A stretch of 64,000 nucleotides of DNA from Phreatobacter sp. (GCF_022843985.1 NZ_JALHMP010000004.1:1-64000); one strand, 5' to 3'. Positions 45,659-54,972 are shown, numbered from the stretch's first letter. The notes: generated by a model not told the origin, from the letters alone. A program made the numbers and translations.

Positions 45659-46287
45659 AGGCGGACGAAGGGTTGCAGCAGACGTCCGACGACGCCCTCG
45701 AAGCGGACATTGCCCGTCAGCGCCACGATGCAGGTGCACCCCTCGACCGGGTCGACCATCGGCGTGTGGGCGTGGCGATCGTCGGCCTCGTCGAAATCGC
45801 CCGCGGCATAGCGGCCATATTCGTGCTCATAGGCACCGGCGACGATGGTGGTCCATTCCGCGCCCGTGTGGCGGTGCGCCGGCAGGCGGGTTCCCGGCTG
45901 GGCGCGCAGCATGAACACACGGGTGTCGGAATAGGGCACCTCGACGCGCCGCAACGCGACACCGCGGCCGACACTCTTCCAGCGGCCGAGCGTGTAGGGC
46001 GCGAGAACGTGCAGCCCGGCGGCATCCGGCGGCGCGGCAGGCCGCGGCGGCAGCTCGATGCCGCGATGCGGCAGGGCCACCGACAATGTCCGCGCGTCGG
46101 CGGCCATGGGCTCCGGCTCGATCGAATCGAGCAGCGCGCCGCTGAGCGCCTCGATCTCGGCGAGGTCACGGCGGGTTTCCCGGTTGACCTCGACATGGGC
46201 GGCGACGACGAGGGCGAGGCCCTCGTCCAGCCGCCCGGCGGCGAAGGCCGCCAGGGTTTCGTCGGACGGGCGACGCGACATGCTCAT
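45655..46287 (-). CDS. chrR: ChrR-type anti-sigma factor with cupin domain, zinc motif lost
   Basis: 210 residues. The short N-terminal anti-sigma region (about 1-60) has the ChrR layout DETLAAFAAGRLDEGLALVVAAHVEVNRETRRDLAE. In the Rhodobacter protein this site is His-x3-Cys-x2-Cys; here only the His remains and both cysteines are Asn and Thr. The C-terminal cupin domain (about 95-205) keeps its metal ligands: LPAHRHTGAEW and DDRHAHTP. ChrR holds sigma-E inactive until singlet oxygen or peroxides signal. The start overlaps the sigma gene stop (ATGA). Confidence 0.87.
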   Translation of the reverse strand: MSMSRRPSDETLAAFAAGRLDEGLALVVAAHVEVNRETRRDLAEIEALSGALLDSIEPEPMAADARTLSVALPHRGIELPPRPAAPPDAAGLHVLAPYTLGRWKSVGRGVALRRVEVPYSDTRVFMLRAQPGTRLPAHRHTGAEWTTIVAGAYEHEYGRYAAGDFDEADDRHAHTPMVDPVEGCTCIVALTGNVRFEGVVGRLLQPFVRL

Positions 46288-46823
46288 CGCAGATCCTCCA
46301 GGGAGCCGCGCATGCGCGCCATGGCGAGGCGCAGGCGCGACTTGACGGTGCCGAGTGGGATGGACAGGCGTTTGGCCACGTCCTGGTGACTGAGACCTTC
46401 CATGAAAGCCAACTGGACGACTCGCAACTGATCGGGGGACAGGGATGTGAGAGCGGCCCTCACGCGGGAGTCGCGTTCGCTCCCGTCGAGAACCTGGTCT
46501 GGCTGCTCCGGCTCTTCGCCCTGGAGAATCTCGAACACGTCCGGCAGACGGGACCGCTTTTCACGACGGGCGGCGTCGATCCTGAGATTGCGGGCGATGG
46601 CCGCGATCCAGGTCGAGGCTCCCGCACGCGAGGGATCGAACAAAGCCGCCTTGCGCCAGACCATCAGCAGCGTTTCCTGCGCCAGCTCCTCGGCGAGGTC
46701 CGCCGGGGTGCCCTGGCGCATCAGCAGGGCTTTCACCCGCGGCGCGAAATGGTCGAAAAGTTTGACGAACGCTTGCCTGTCGGACGATTGGGCAATCGAC
46801 TGGATCAGGGCATTGGCATCCAT
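46284..46823 (-). CDS. rpoE: ECF sigma factor of the RpoE-ChrR (ECF11-like) group
   Basis: 179 residues. Region 2 (about 22-90): LFDHFAPRVKALLMRQGTPADLAEELAQETLLMVWRKAALFDP and WIAAIARNLRIDAARREKR. Region 4 (about 115-175): LSPDQLRVVQLAFMEGLSHQDVAKRLSIPLGTVKSRLRLAMARMR. Paired with an overlapping chrR, it resembles the singlet-oxygen sigma-E of Rhodobacter. ATG 46823 is chosen because the predicted own promoter would start transcription near 46905, making the upstream in-frame ATGs (46901, 46904) leaderless. Confidence 0.93.
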   Translation of the reverse strand: MDANALIQSIAQSSDRQAFVKLFDHFAPRVKALLMRQGTPADLAEELAQETLLMVWRKAALFDPSRAGASTWIAAIARNLRIDAARREKRSRLPDVFEILQGEEPEQPDQVLDGSERDSRVRAALTSLSPDQLRVVQLAFMEGLSHQDVAKRLSIPLGTVKSRLRLAMARMRGSLEDLR

Positions 46824-46910
46824 CAGGGCGGCACCGGCACGTCTGCGCGGCCCGCAGGAAGGCGGGGCCGACATTTCAGAATGTATCGCAAGAGCAACCA
46901 TCATGTCGCC

Positions 46911-46939
46911 CTTTACGCCGGCCCTGCGGCACTGGATCA
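46911..46939 (-). promoter_or_regulatory. Sigma-E-type promoter of rpoE-chrR
   Basis: Minus strand TGATCC (46939-46934), exactly 18 bases, TAAAG (46915-46911). It matches the Rhodobacter sigma-E promoter pattern as I remember it (TGATCC, about 18 bases, TAAG-like). Implies autoregulation. Confidence 0.7.
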
Positions 46940-46979
46940 GTTGCAGCGGAACCAGGAAAAGCGGAGGCTCGGTCGGCGC

Positions 46980-47008
46980 TGAACCGTCGGGCCTGAGCCA
47001 GCGTAAAG
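46980..47008 (+). promoter_or_regulatory. Sigma-E-type promoter of the FAD oxidoreductase-DUF1365 operon
   Basis: TGAACC (46980-46985), exactly 18 bases, TAAAG (47004-47008), 33 bases before the ATG at 47042. Same architecture as the divergent promoter on the other strand, from which it is 41 bp away. Confidence 0.65.
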
Positions 47009-47041
47009 CACCCATACAAAGAGCGAAGTCAAGGATCCGGC

Positions 47042-48394
47042 ATGCAAGAGGGTGGTCAACGGCGGCAACGGATCGCTGTGGTGGGGAGTGGCGTTTCCGG
47101 TCTGTCGGCGGCATGGCTCCTGGCACAGGCGCATGATGTCACCCTCTATGAGAAGGACGACAGGCTGGGCGGCCACGCCCATACCGTCACGGTCCCCGGG
47201 GCCCAGGGCCAGGACGTGGCGGTCGATACCGGTTTCATCGTCTTCAACGAGGCGACCTACCCCAATTTCTGCGCGCTGCTCGACCATCTCGACGTGCCCT
47301 CCCTGGCGACCGAGATGTCCTTTGCCGTCTCGCTGGACGGTGGCCGGCTGGAATATGCCGGGACGGGCCTCGCCGGCCTCTTCGCCCAGCGCCGCAACAT
47401 TGTCAGCCCGCGCTTCTGGTCGATGCTGCAGGATCTCCTGCGGTTCTATCGCAGCGCCACGCGGGATGCCGCCGAGCTGGAAAACGATCCCATCTCGCTC
47501 GGCGACTACCTGAAGGCGGGCCGCTACGGCCAGGCCTTCCGCGACGATCACCTGCTGCCCATGGCGGGGGCCATCTGGTCGGCGCCCTGCGCCGAGATCC
47601 TGTCCTATCCCGCCAGCGCCTTCATCCGCTTCCACGACAACCACGGCCTGCTCAGGCTCTCGGGCCGGCCAGCCTGGCGCACGGTGACCGGCGGCAGCCG
47701 GGCCTATGTCGCCAAGCTGCTCGCGGGCTTCTCCGGCGAGATCTGCCAGAACCAGCCGATCGCCCGCATCCGGCGCACCGCCGAGGGCGTCATCCTCGAC
47801 GGTGAGGCCGGCTGGTCCCGCCCCTTCGACCAGGTGGTCGTGGCGACCCATGCCAAGGAGGCTCTCGCCATGCTGGCGGACCCCTCGGCCGAGGAACGCG
47901 CGCTGCTCGGCGCCTTCCGCTACAGCCGCAACCTCGCCGTGCTCCATACCGACGAGGCGCTGATGCCACGGCGGCGCGCCGCCTGGTCGAGTTGGAACCA
48001 TATCGGCGACCGGCGCGTGCCCGATGAACCCTGTGCGGTGACCTACTGGATGAACCGCCTGCAGCACCTGCCGATGGACAAGCAGTTCTTCGTCACCCTG
48101 AACCCGCCGCGCCCGCCGCGCGAGGAGACCGTGCTGCGCACCCAGGTCTACGAGCATCCGCTCTTCGACAATGCCGCCATCGCGGCGCAGTCGCGCCTGT
48201 GGTCGCTGCAGGGCCAGCGCCACACCTGGTATTGCGGCGCCCATTTCGGCGCCGGGTTCCACGAGGATGGGCTGCAGGCCGGCCTCGCCGTCGCGGAAGA
48301 GGCGGGTGGGCTCCGCCGGCCCTGGACGGTGCCCGACGAGTCCGGGCGGATCGTGCGCCACCCGCCAGCCATGCCCATGACGGAGGTGGCGTGA
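47042..48394 (+). CDS. FAD/NAD(P)-binding oxidoreductase of the sigma-E cluster
   Basis: 450 residues. N-terminal dinucleotide-binding fold RIAVVGSGVSGLSAAWLLAQAHDVTLYEKDDRLGGHAHTV (about 9-48) and VAVDTGFIVFNEATYPNF place it in the amine-oxidase-like flavoprotein group. C-terminal FAD contact in HTWYCGAHFGAGFHEDGLQAGLAVAEE (about 398-424). Homologues in the Rhodobacter sigma-E regulon are implicated in fatty-acid desaturation after singlet oxygen stress. It overlaps the DUF1365 gene (GTGA) and is preceded by a sigma-E-type promoter. Confidence 0.9.
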   Translation: MQEGGQRRQRIAVVGSGVSGLSAAWLLAQAHDVTLYEKDDRLGGHAHTVTVPGAQGQDVAVDTGFIVFNEATYPNFCALLDHLDVPSLATEMSFAVSLDGGRLEYAGTGLAGLFAQRRNIVSPRFWSMLQDLLRFYRSATRDAAELENDPISLGDYLKAGRYGQAFRDDHLLPMAGAIWSAPCAEILSYPASAFIRFHDNHGLLRLSGRPAWRTVTGGSRAYVAKLLAGFSGEICQNQPIARIRRTAEGVILDGEAGWSRPFDQVVVATHAKEALAMLADPSAEERALLGAFRYSRNLAVLHTDEALMPRRRAAWSSWNHIGDRRVPDEPCAVTYWMNRLQHLPMDKQFFVTLNPPRPPREETVLRTQVYEHPLFDNAAIAAQSRLWSLQGQRHTWYCGAHFGAGFHEDGLQAGLAVAEEAGGLRRPWTVPDESGRIVRHPPAMPMTEVA

Positions 48395-49170
48395 ACGCGC
48401 CCGCCTCCGCGCTCTATGTGGGGCGGGTGGACCACAACCGCGTGCGGCCGCGCGCCCACGCCCTGGCCTATCGCGTCTTCTGGATGCTGCTCGACCTCGA
48501 CGAACTCGACGGCCTCGGCCGGGCCCTGCGCGTCTTCTCCTGCGACCGCGCCAACATCTTCTCCTTCCGCACCGCCGATTACGGCGACCGCTCCGGCAAC
48601 GCCCTGCGTCCGCAGGTCGAGGCCCGCCTGTCCGAAGCGGGGATCGTGACGGAGGGCGGGCCGATCAGGCTCCTGACCATGCCGCGGATCCTCGGCTACG
48701 GCTTCAACCCGATCAGCGTCTTTTTCTGCTACCGGCCCGACGGCACGCTCGCCGCCTCGCTCTACGAGGTCCACAACACATTCGGCGAAATTCATTCCTA
48801 CGTCGCAGCGGCGGACGGCGCGGCGCGACCCATCGTCCAGGACAGCGACAAGGCCTTCCACGTCTCGCCCTTCCTGACGCTGGGCCTCGACTACCGCTTT
48901 CGCCTCCTGCCGCCGGATGACAAGGTCGCCCTCCACATCGCCGTCAGTGACGATGACGGGCCGGTGCTCTTCGCCTCGCTCGCCGGCGACCGGCGGCCAC
49001 TCACCGACCGCAACCTGCTCAAGCTGCTCCTGACCCATCCGCTGCTGACGCTGAAGGTCACGGCGGCCATCCACTGGCATGCCCTTCTGCTCCTGGCCAA
49101 GCGCGTCAAGCTGATCCGCCATCCCGGCCCCCCGGCCGCCGACGTCACCGTCGGACGCCAGTCGGTCTGA
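48391..49170 (+). CDS. DUF1365 domain-containing protein
   Basis: 259 residues, family of unknown function found with CFA and FAD genes. Motifs VDHNRVRPRAHALAYRVFWMLLDLDEL (about 11-37), ILGYGFNPISVFFCYRPDG (about 101-119), and LYEVHNTFGEIHSYV (about 124-138). The GTG start at 48391 overlaps the preceding stop, with GGAGG nine bases upstream. Product likely acts on lipids with its neighbours. Confidence 0.92.
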   Translation: MNAPASALYVGRVDHNRVRPRAHALAYRVFWMLLDLDELDGLGRALRVFSCDRANIFSFRTADYGDRSGNALRPQVEARLSEAGIVTEGGPIRLLTMPRILGYGFNPISVFFCYRPDGTLAASLYEVHNTFGEIHSYVAAADGAARPIVQDSDKAFHVSPFLTLGLDYRFRLLPPDDKVALHIAVSDDDGPVLFASLAGDRRPLTDRNLLKLLLTHPLLTLKVTAAIHWHALLLLAKRVKLIRHPGPPAADVTVGRQSV

Positions 49171-49175
49171 CCCGT

Positions 49176-50039
49176 TCAGCGCTGGCGCAGGCTGCCGGGC
49201 GTGACGCCCTCCATGGCGCGGAACATCTTCACGAACTGCGTGCTGCTCGAGAAGCCCACCCGCGTGGCGACCTGCGCCACCGGCAGGCTGGTGGAGGTCA
49301 GCAGGCGCTTGGCCTCGTTCATCCGCAACCGCAGCAGATAGTGGTAGGGCGTGGCCCCGAAGGCATCGCGGAACGAACGGATGAGGTGGAAGCGTGAGAG
49401 CCCGACCAGTTGCGCCAGATCGTCGATGGCGACGGGACTGGCGATATTGGCCCGCAGATAGTCGTCGAGCACGGCCATCCGCGAGCCGGAGCTGAAGACG
49501 TTCTTCTCCGCAGCGACGTCGAGGCGTGACAGTTCGAAGACCCGCGCCGCAATGAACAGCGCGATGGACTCGGCCCGCAGGTCGGCGAGGCTCTCATCCT
49601 CCGTCAGGATCCGGTCGAGCCGCGTCATCGCGTCGATGAGATGCTTGTCCTCGAAGAAGAGCCGCGGCCTGACTGCTGGCGTGGCGGGGCCCCGGTCGAG
49701 ATCCGGAGAGAGTTTGCGCGGATCGAAGAACAGCATGGTGATGTGGCCCGCATCCGAGGGGCCGACGGTCCAGGCCTGCGCACCGCATCCCGCGGGGATC
49801 TGGGTCAGTTTGCCCCTGAGATCGCGGAGTGATGAACTGGGAGTGTCGTCGATGCGCGTCTCGCCGTCGCGCCGCACGAAATGGTGCAGAGCGAGATAGG
49901 TCTCCGACGGACGGCTCGCATAGCTGATGCTGTAATCCGTCAGCCGGCGGCTCGTCTTGGCGACGAAACCGGGCCAGGATGCAACGACGCTGTGTTCAAA
50001 CCTGCCGCCGCTGGCGGGGTCCAACGACTTCAGAATCAT
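49176..50039 (-). CDS. AraC family transcriptional regulator
   Basis: 287 residues. N-terminal effector domain (about 1-175) without clear identity; C-terminal double HTH (about 185-287): LDDYLRANIASPVAIDDLAQLVGLSRFHLIRSFRDAFGATPYHYLLRLRMNEAKRLL and VAQVATRVGFSSSTQFVKMFRAMEGVTPGSLR. The second motif has the AraC signature (GF-S-S-F-FK-G-TP). Convergent with the DUF1365 gene (5 bp apart). Target unknown. Confidence 0.92.
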   Translation of the reverse strand: MILKSLDPASGGRFEHSVVASWPGFVAKTSRRLTDYSISYASRPSETYLALHHFVRRDGETRIDDTPSSSLRDLRGKLTQIPAGCGAQAWTVGPSDAGHITMLFFDPRKLSPDLDRGPATPAVRPRLFFEDKHLIDAMTRLDRILTEDESLADLRAESIALFIAARVFELSRLDVAAEKNVFSSGSRMAVLDDYLRANIASPVAIDDLAQLVGLSRFHLIRSFRDAFGATPYHYLLRLRMNEAKRLLTSTSLPVAQVATRVGFSSSTQFVKMFRAMEGVTPGSLRQR

Positions 50040-50203
50040 GGCCTATCCATTCCTTGAGAAGCAATCGGCGCGCGACTGATTCACAGGTGGGACGACGGTG
50101 TCATCATGCACGATTATTTAGCTGGCAGGAACCTGTATGCAAGCCGGATTCGTCACCGTCTGCGGGCGAGGTGATCGCCGGCCAGCGCGCGGGCCGGCTC
50201 CCG

Positions 50204-50782
50204 TCAGGGACGCTCCGGCCCCTTCGGCTTGCCGCCGCCCTTGGCGACGAACAGCTTGTCCTTCCAGTCCAGCGCCTTGACGATCTTCGACCCGAGGCTG
50301 AGCAGTTGTACCAGCCTTTCCGTCTCCAGCCGCTCGATGTCGTCGTACCACCCGGTGACGAGTTCGATGACGCCGTGCATCTCCTGCATCCGCTCCTGGG
50401 CGAAGCGCTCCTCCTCCGAGGCCGGGCTCTGCATCAGCAGCTCGCGCAGCACGGTGAGCGTCGGGTCGATCTCGCGGCGCTTGCGCTGTTCGACCAGCTT
50501 GCGGACGATGGCCCAGATATCGTCGAGCGTTCCGTAATAGTCGCGCCTTTCGCCTGGCACATGCTTGAGGCGGATCAGCTCCCAGCTCTGCAGCTCCTTC
50601 AGCGCCATGGCGACGTTGGAGCGCGCGACGCCGACCGCGTCGACGAGATCGTCCGCACAGACCGGCCGGTTGGCGAGGAAGATGACCGCATAGACCTGGC
50701 CGACGGTCCGGTTGATGCCCCAGCGCGAGCCCATCTCGCCGAAATGCAGAACGAAGGCCTGGATGAGCGGCGGCAGGTTCAT
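50204..50782 (-). CDS. GbsR/MarR family transcriptional regulator
   Basis: 192 residues. Winged HTH in the first 95 residues: RTVGQVYAVIFLANRPVCADDLVDAVGVARSNVAMALKELQSWELIRLKHVPGERRDYY. The C-terminal helical part (about 95-170, EIDPTLTVLRELLMQSPASEEERFAQERMQEMHGVIELVTGWYDDIERL) is the GbsR-type dimerisation region. Such proteins repress small regulons such as osmolyte genes, but no target is adjacent. Clear coding start ATG 50782. Confidence 0.88.
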   Translation of the reverse strand: MNLPPLIQAFVLHFGEMGSRWGINRTVGQVYAVIFLANRPVCADDLVDAVGVARSNVAMALKELQSWELIRLKHVPGERRDYYGTLDDIWAIVRKLVEQRKRREIDPTLTVLRELLMQSPASEEERFAQERMQEMHGVIELVTGWYDDIERLETERLVQLLSLGSKIVKALDWKDKLFVAKGGGKPKGPERP

Positions 50783-50892
50783 GATGACCCGTCTGAATTT
50801 TCAGGATTTTCTGAAGTAACGGACGGCATCCGACCGGTCAACGCCGGACGGCGGGAGCACGGCGATGGCGTGTCGGGATGGAGGGAAAAGAA

Positions 50893-50968
<76 letters not shown>

Positions 50969-51070
50969 ACGCCCGCACCAGCCATGGGCCGCGCGGGAGC
51001 CGGGTGACTACCAGACGTGATGCGCCCTGTCCAGAACGACGGCGGTTTTTTTGACGCGCGGGTGGCGGTG

Positions 51071-51985
51071 TCAGGCGGCAGGGTTACCGGCCGGCCAGAG
51101 CCAGGCGGCGCCGCGCACGCCGGAGGAATCGCCATGGGCCGCCGGGACGATGGGGGTGGTGCAGGCATCGGAGAAGACATAGGGCCGCATCGCCGGCGGC
51201 AGATCCTCGTAGAGCGAGGGGATATTGCTCATGCCGCCGCCCGCCACGATGACGTCGGGGTCGATGAGATTGACCACATGCGCAAGCCCGCGCGCCAGGC
51301 GCGACAGGTAGCGCTGGTAGGAGGCCGCAGCATCGGCGTCGCCCGCCGCCGCCCGCGCGACGATTTCCGGGGCCGGCAGCGCCGCTCCGGTCACGCGCCG
51401 GTGGTCTTCGACAAAGCCCGTCCCGGAGACCCAGGTCTCGAGACAGCCCTTGTGGCCGCAATAGCAGGACGGCGCCTCGACCACCTCCTCAATGCTCGGC
51501 CAGGGCAGCGGGTTGTGCCCGAACTCGCCGCCGATGAGATGGCGACCGCGCAGAACCTTGCCGTCGATGACGATGCCGGCCCCGGCCCCCGTCCCGATGA
51601 TCAGCCCGAACACCACGCCGGCCCCTGCCGCGGCGCCGTCAACCGCCTCCGACAGGGCGAAGCAATTGGCGTCATTCTCCAGCCGGACCTCGCGGTCGAG
51701 CGCCGCCGCGAGGTCCTTGTCGAGGGGATGGCCGATGAGCACGGTGGTATTGGCGTTCTTGACGAGACCGGTGGCCGGCGACACCGCGCCGGGAATGCCG
51801 ACCCCCACCGTTCCGGTGCGGCCGAGTTCGGCCTCGGCGCCGAGAACGAGCCCGGCCATAGCCGTGACGATGGCCCGATAGTCGTGGCGCGGCGTCGGAA
51901 CGCGGCGACGCAGCAGCTCCCGGCCCTGGTCGTCCAGGGCCAGGATCTCGATCTTGGTGCCACCGAGATCGATGCCGATGCGCAT
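51071..51985 (-). CDS. ROK family sugar kinase
   Basis: 304 residues. Phosphate-binding N-terminus MRIGIDLGGTKIEILALDDQG, catalytic ENDANCFALSEA (about 107-118, Asp), GEFGHNPLPW, and zinc motif CYCGHKGCLETW (about 171-182). ROK kinases of this kind phosphorylate fructose, mannose or N-acetylglucosamine; substrate is uncertain, with N-acetylglucosamine or fructose most likely. It follows leuA by 10 bp on the same strand, but with no obvious functional link. Confidence 0.88.
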   Translation of the reverse strand: MRIGIDLGGTKIEILALDDQGRELLRRRVPTPRHDYRAIVTAMAGLVLGAEAELGRTGTVGVGIPGAVSPATGLVKNANTTVLIGHPLDKDLAAALDREVRLENDANCFALSEAVDGAAAGAGVVFGLIIGTGAGAGIVIDGKVLRGRHLIGGEFGHNPLPWPSIEEVVEAPSCYCGHKGCLETWVSGTGFVEDHRRVTGAALPAPEIVARAAAGDADAAASYQRYLSRLARGLAHVVNLIDPDVIVAGGGMSNIPSLYEDLPPAMRPYVFSDACTTPIVPAAHGDSSGVRGAAWLWPAGNPAA

Positions 51986-51995
51986 GGCCGCTTGC

Positions 51996-53567
51996 TCACT
52001 CCGCCGCGACGGTGCCGTGCTGGGGATGCAGGCGCTCACGCTTGGCGATGAGCTTGTTCAGCGCCGACAGATAGGCCTTGGCCGAGGACACCAGCGTGTC
52101 CGGATCAGCCCCCTTGCCGGTAAAGGTGTTGCCGTCCGCCTGCAGCCGCACCGAGACCTCCGCCTGGGCATCCGTTCCCTGGGTAACGGCATGGACCTGA
52201 TAGAGTTCCAGCACCGCCTCGTGCGGGACGATCGCCTTGATGGCGTTGAAGACCGCATCGACGGGACCGTTGCCGGAGGCCTGGACCGTCTTGTGGACGC
52301 CGTCGAGATCGAGGGTCAGGGTCGCTGCCTGCGGCCCCATCGTGCCGGCCACGACCAGGAGCGACATGACCTTCATGCGGTCCTGGCTATGGGCGATCTT
52401 CTCGTCCACCAGCGCCTCGATGTCCTCGTCGTAGATCACCTTCTTGCGGTCGGCGAGCTCCTTGAACCGGACGAAAGCGTCTTCCAGCTGGTTGTCGGAC
52501 AGCTGGTAGCCGAGGTTCTTCAGCTTGTCCTTGAAGGCGTTGCGCCCCGAGTGCTTGCCCATGACCAGCGAGGTCGACTTCACGCCGACCGAGTCGGGCG
52601 TCATGATCTCGTAGGTCTGGGTGTTCTTCAGCATGCCGTCCTGATGGATGCCGCTCTCGTGGGCAAAGGCGTTCCGGCCGACGATCGCCTTGTTGTACTG
52701 GACGGGGAACGAGGTCACCGTCGAGACGAGCTTGGAGGCCCGGGTCAGCATCTTCGCGTCGATGCCGGTCTCGTAGGGGAAGATGTCGTTGCGGGTCTTG
52801 ATCGCCATGACGATCTCCTCCAGCGCCGCATTGCCGGCCCGCTCGCCGATGCCGTTGATGGTGCATTCGATCTGCCGGGCGCCGCCCTGGACGCCGGCGA
52901 TGGTGTTGGCCACCGCCATGCCGAGGTCGTTGTGGCAATGGACGGAGAACACCGCCTTGTCGGCATTCGGCACGCGGGCCCGCACCATCTCGAACAGCGC
53001 CTTGTATTCGTCCGGCGCCGTGTAGCCGACCGTGTCGGGGATGTTGATGGTGGTGGCGCCGGCCTTGATCGCCGCCTCGACGCAGCGGCAGAGGAAATCA
53101 TGCTCGGTACGGGTGCCGTCCTCGGCCGACCATTCCACGTCGTCGACCAGGTTGCGGGCGCGGGTGACCGAGGCCACCACCATGGCCAGGACCTCGTCCG
53201 GCGACTTCTGCAGCTTGTGCTTCATATGCACCGGCGATGTCGACAGGAAGGTATGGATGCGCGGCCGGCGGGCATGGCGGACCGCCTCGCCGGCGCGGTC
53301 GATATCGTTCATGCCGGCGCGGGCGAGGCCGGCGACGACGGCGTTCTTCACCCGCTGGGCCACGGCGACGACGGCCTCGAAATCGCCGATCGAGGCAATG
53401 GGGAAGCCGGCCTCGATGATGTCGACACCCATCTCGTCGAGGAGATCGGCGACCTGGAGCTTCTCCTCCAGGGTCATGGTGGCGCCGGGGCATTGCTCGC
53501 CGTCGCGCAGGGTGGTGTCGAAGATGACGACGCGGTCCTTGGACGATGCGTGGGTGCTGGTGGTCAT
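51996..53567 (-). CDS. leuA: 2-isopropylmalate synthase
   Basis: 523 residues, full length. Condenses acetyl-CoA with 2-oxoisovalerate, the first committed step of leucine biosynthesis. HMGL-like barrel with [15 protein letters not shown] (about 17-31), the metal histidines in [15 protein letters not shown] (about 205-219), and [14 protein letters not shown]; the C-terminal regulatory domain (about 390-510) binds leucine for feedback inhibition. The upstream 200 bp contain a leucine-rich leader peptide and hairpin, suggesting attenuation. ATG 53567. Confidence 0.96.
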   Translation of the reverse strand: MTTSTHASSKDRVVIFDTTLRDGEQCPGATMTLEEKLQVADLLDEMGVDIIEAGFPIASIGDFEAVVAVAQRVKNAVVAGLARAGMNDIDRAGEAVRHARRPRIHTFLSTSPVHMKHKLQKSPDEVLAMVVASVTRARNLVDDVEWSAEDGTRTEHDFLCRCVEAAIKAGATTINIPDTVGYTAPDEYKALFEMVRARVPNADKAVFSVHCHNDLGMAVANTIAGVQGGARQIECTINGIGERAGNAALEEIVMAIKTRNDIFPYETGIDAKMLTRASKLVSTVTSFPVQYNKAIVGRNAFAHESGIHQDGMLKNTQTYEIMTPDSVGVKSTSLVMGKHSGRNAFKDKLKNLGYQLSDNQLEDAFVRFKELADRKKVIYDEDIEALVDEKIAHSQDRMKVMSLLVVAGTMGPQAATLTLDLDGVHKTVQASGNGPVDAVFNAIKAIVPHEAVLELYQVHAVTQGTDAQAEVSVRLQADGNTFTGKGADPDTLVSSAKAYLSALNKLIAKRERLHPQHGTVAAE

Positions 53568-53648
53568 GGTCTCTGTCCTTGCTGCGGGCCGCGGCGGCGA
53601 TAGCGCCTCACTTCGCAGGCCCCCGGTTGCGGGTTGCGGTGATGGGAT

Positions 53649-53691
53649 CCCCTGAGCGCCAAGGCCGGAAGGCCCTGCCGGTGCTCAGGGG
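53649..53691 (-). promoter_or_regulatory. Leader hairpin of leuA
   Basis: Minus strand CCCCTGAGC pairs perfectly with GCTCAGGGG across 25 bases that contain a nested GGCC-TTCC-GGCC. The leader-peptide stop codon lies within its 5' arm. No U run follows, so it is not a classical terminator as it stands; an alternative pairing or Rho may be involved. Confidence 0.6.
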
Positions 53692-53774
53692 CGGATAAGC
53701 AGAAGGAGGGACAGCGAGGGCGTGGCGCTGAAAGCGCGCAGGCAGATCGGTGCGGATGCACGGACGATCGGCAC
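53685..53774 (-). CDS. leuL: Leucine-rich leader peptide of leuA
   Basis: 29 codons from GTG (53774), preceded by GAGGA six bases away. The peptide begins MPIVRASAPICLR and ends SLSLLLLIRP, with five leucines within seven residues just before the stop, two of them CTT, a codon scarce in this GC-rich DNA. The stop sits inside the 5' arm of a perfect hairpin. This is the layout of a leucine-responsive attenuator, known from leu genes of alphaproteobacteria. Upstream of it (53775-54078) I see no further gene. Confidence 0.7.
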   Translation of the reverse strand: MPIVRASAPICLRAFSATPSLSLLLLIRP

Positions 53775-54078
53775 GGACGGTCCTCGGACAGGCGCGGTCT
53801 GGTACCGCAGATGATCCTGCGTAACCGATCCGGTGGCCGGAGCGCAAGGGAGAAGTCTGAAACGGGCCTGGCGGCGCGCTCCGGTTAACCTGTGCAACGG
53901 GCCGGGAACGGACCATGACCGAATCGCGGGTGCCGGCAGGTTGCCCCTTTGGTCCCGGGCCGGACGCGGCCAATCCGGAGCTTGTGGGCACGGCCCCGGC
54001 CCTGCGGATCCCGGCGCCGGTCTGAACCCGGACATCGGTATTAACCGCACCGTCCCGAAAGGGGACCGGCAGCCTCCC

Positions 54079-54972
54079 TCACGTGCGCGGGCGCGATTCC
54101 GCGTAGATGTTGATCAGCACCCCCGCCACGACGATGGCGGCGCCGAGGAGCACGGCGGGCTCGGGCTGTTCGCCATAGACCAGCCAGCCGACGACGCCGA
54201 TCAGCGGCACCCGCAGGAAATCGATCGGCGTCACCACGATGGCATCGCCGTGGCGGAAGGCGTTGGTGAGGCAGTAATGGGCGGTGAAACCGCAGACGCC
54301 GATGCCGATGAGCGGCAGCCATTGCGCCAGGTCGAGCTTGCCGAGGAACCAGGCCGGCTCGCCCATCACCACATTGGCGGCGAGATTGAGCGGCAGCTGG
54401 ACCACGTTCATCCACAGCATGATGGTCCAGGTCGAATTGGTCGCGGTCAGGAACTTGGTCGTCGTCTGCTGGACGCCGAAGCAGATGGCCGCCGCCGCCA
54501 CAGCCAGGGCCTCGGGCCGGAAACTGTCGAAGCCCGGCCGCAGGATGACGAGGACCCCGAGAAAGCCGAAGACCAGCGCCGCGACACGCGAACGCGTCAT
54601 GCGCTCGCCAAGAAAGAGCACGGCGAAGATCGCCACCCAGGTTGGCGTGGTGAACTCGATGGCGAAGACGGTGGCGAGCGGCAGGACCGTCAGGCCATAG
54701 GCCCACAAGGCCTGTCCGCCGAAATGGATGGTGTTGCGCATCGCATGGATGAAGGGCTCGGCCGGCCGGATGCGCTGGCCGGGATCGGGGGCGAGGACCA
54801 TGATCGCGGCGAGGATGATCAGCCCGCCGATATTGCGCAGGGCGAGGATCTCGAACACCGTCAACGTGCCGTGCAGCGCCCGGATCGACAGGGCGATGGC
54901 GGAGAAGGACAGCAGGGTCCCGGCCATCCAGACCACGACGAGGACAAGGTTGCGCTGCGGCTTGGACGACAT
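54079..54972 (-). CDS. DMT superfamily (EamA) permease
   Basis: 297 residues, ten helices, two EamA repeats (about 8-140, 155-290). Typical parts are [22 protein letters not shown] (about 40-61), [39 protein letters not shown] (about 86-124) and [40 protein letters not shown]. Unrelated in substrate, as far as one can see, to the DMT gene at 14250. Stand-alone minus-strand gene beside rpsT. Confidence 0.9.
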   Translation of the reverse strand: MSSKPQRNLVLVVVWMAGTLLSFSAIALSIRALHGTLTVFEILALRNIGGLIILAAIMVLAPDPGQRIRPAEPFIHAMRNTIHFGGQALWAYGLTVLPLATVFAIEFTTPTWVAIFAVLFLGERMTRSRVAALVFGFLGVLVILRPGFDSFRPEALAVAAAAICFGVQQTTTKFLTATNSTWTIMLWMNVVQLPLNLAANVVMGEPAWFLGKLDLAQWLPLIGIGVCGFTAHYCLTNAFRHGDAIVVTPIDFLRVPLIGVVGWLVYGEQPEPAVLLGAAIVVAGVLINIYAESRPRT

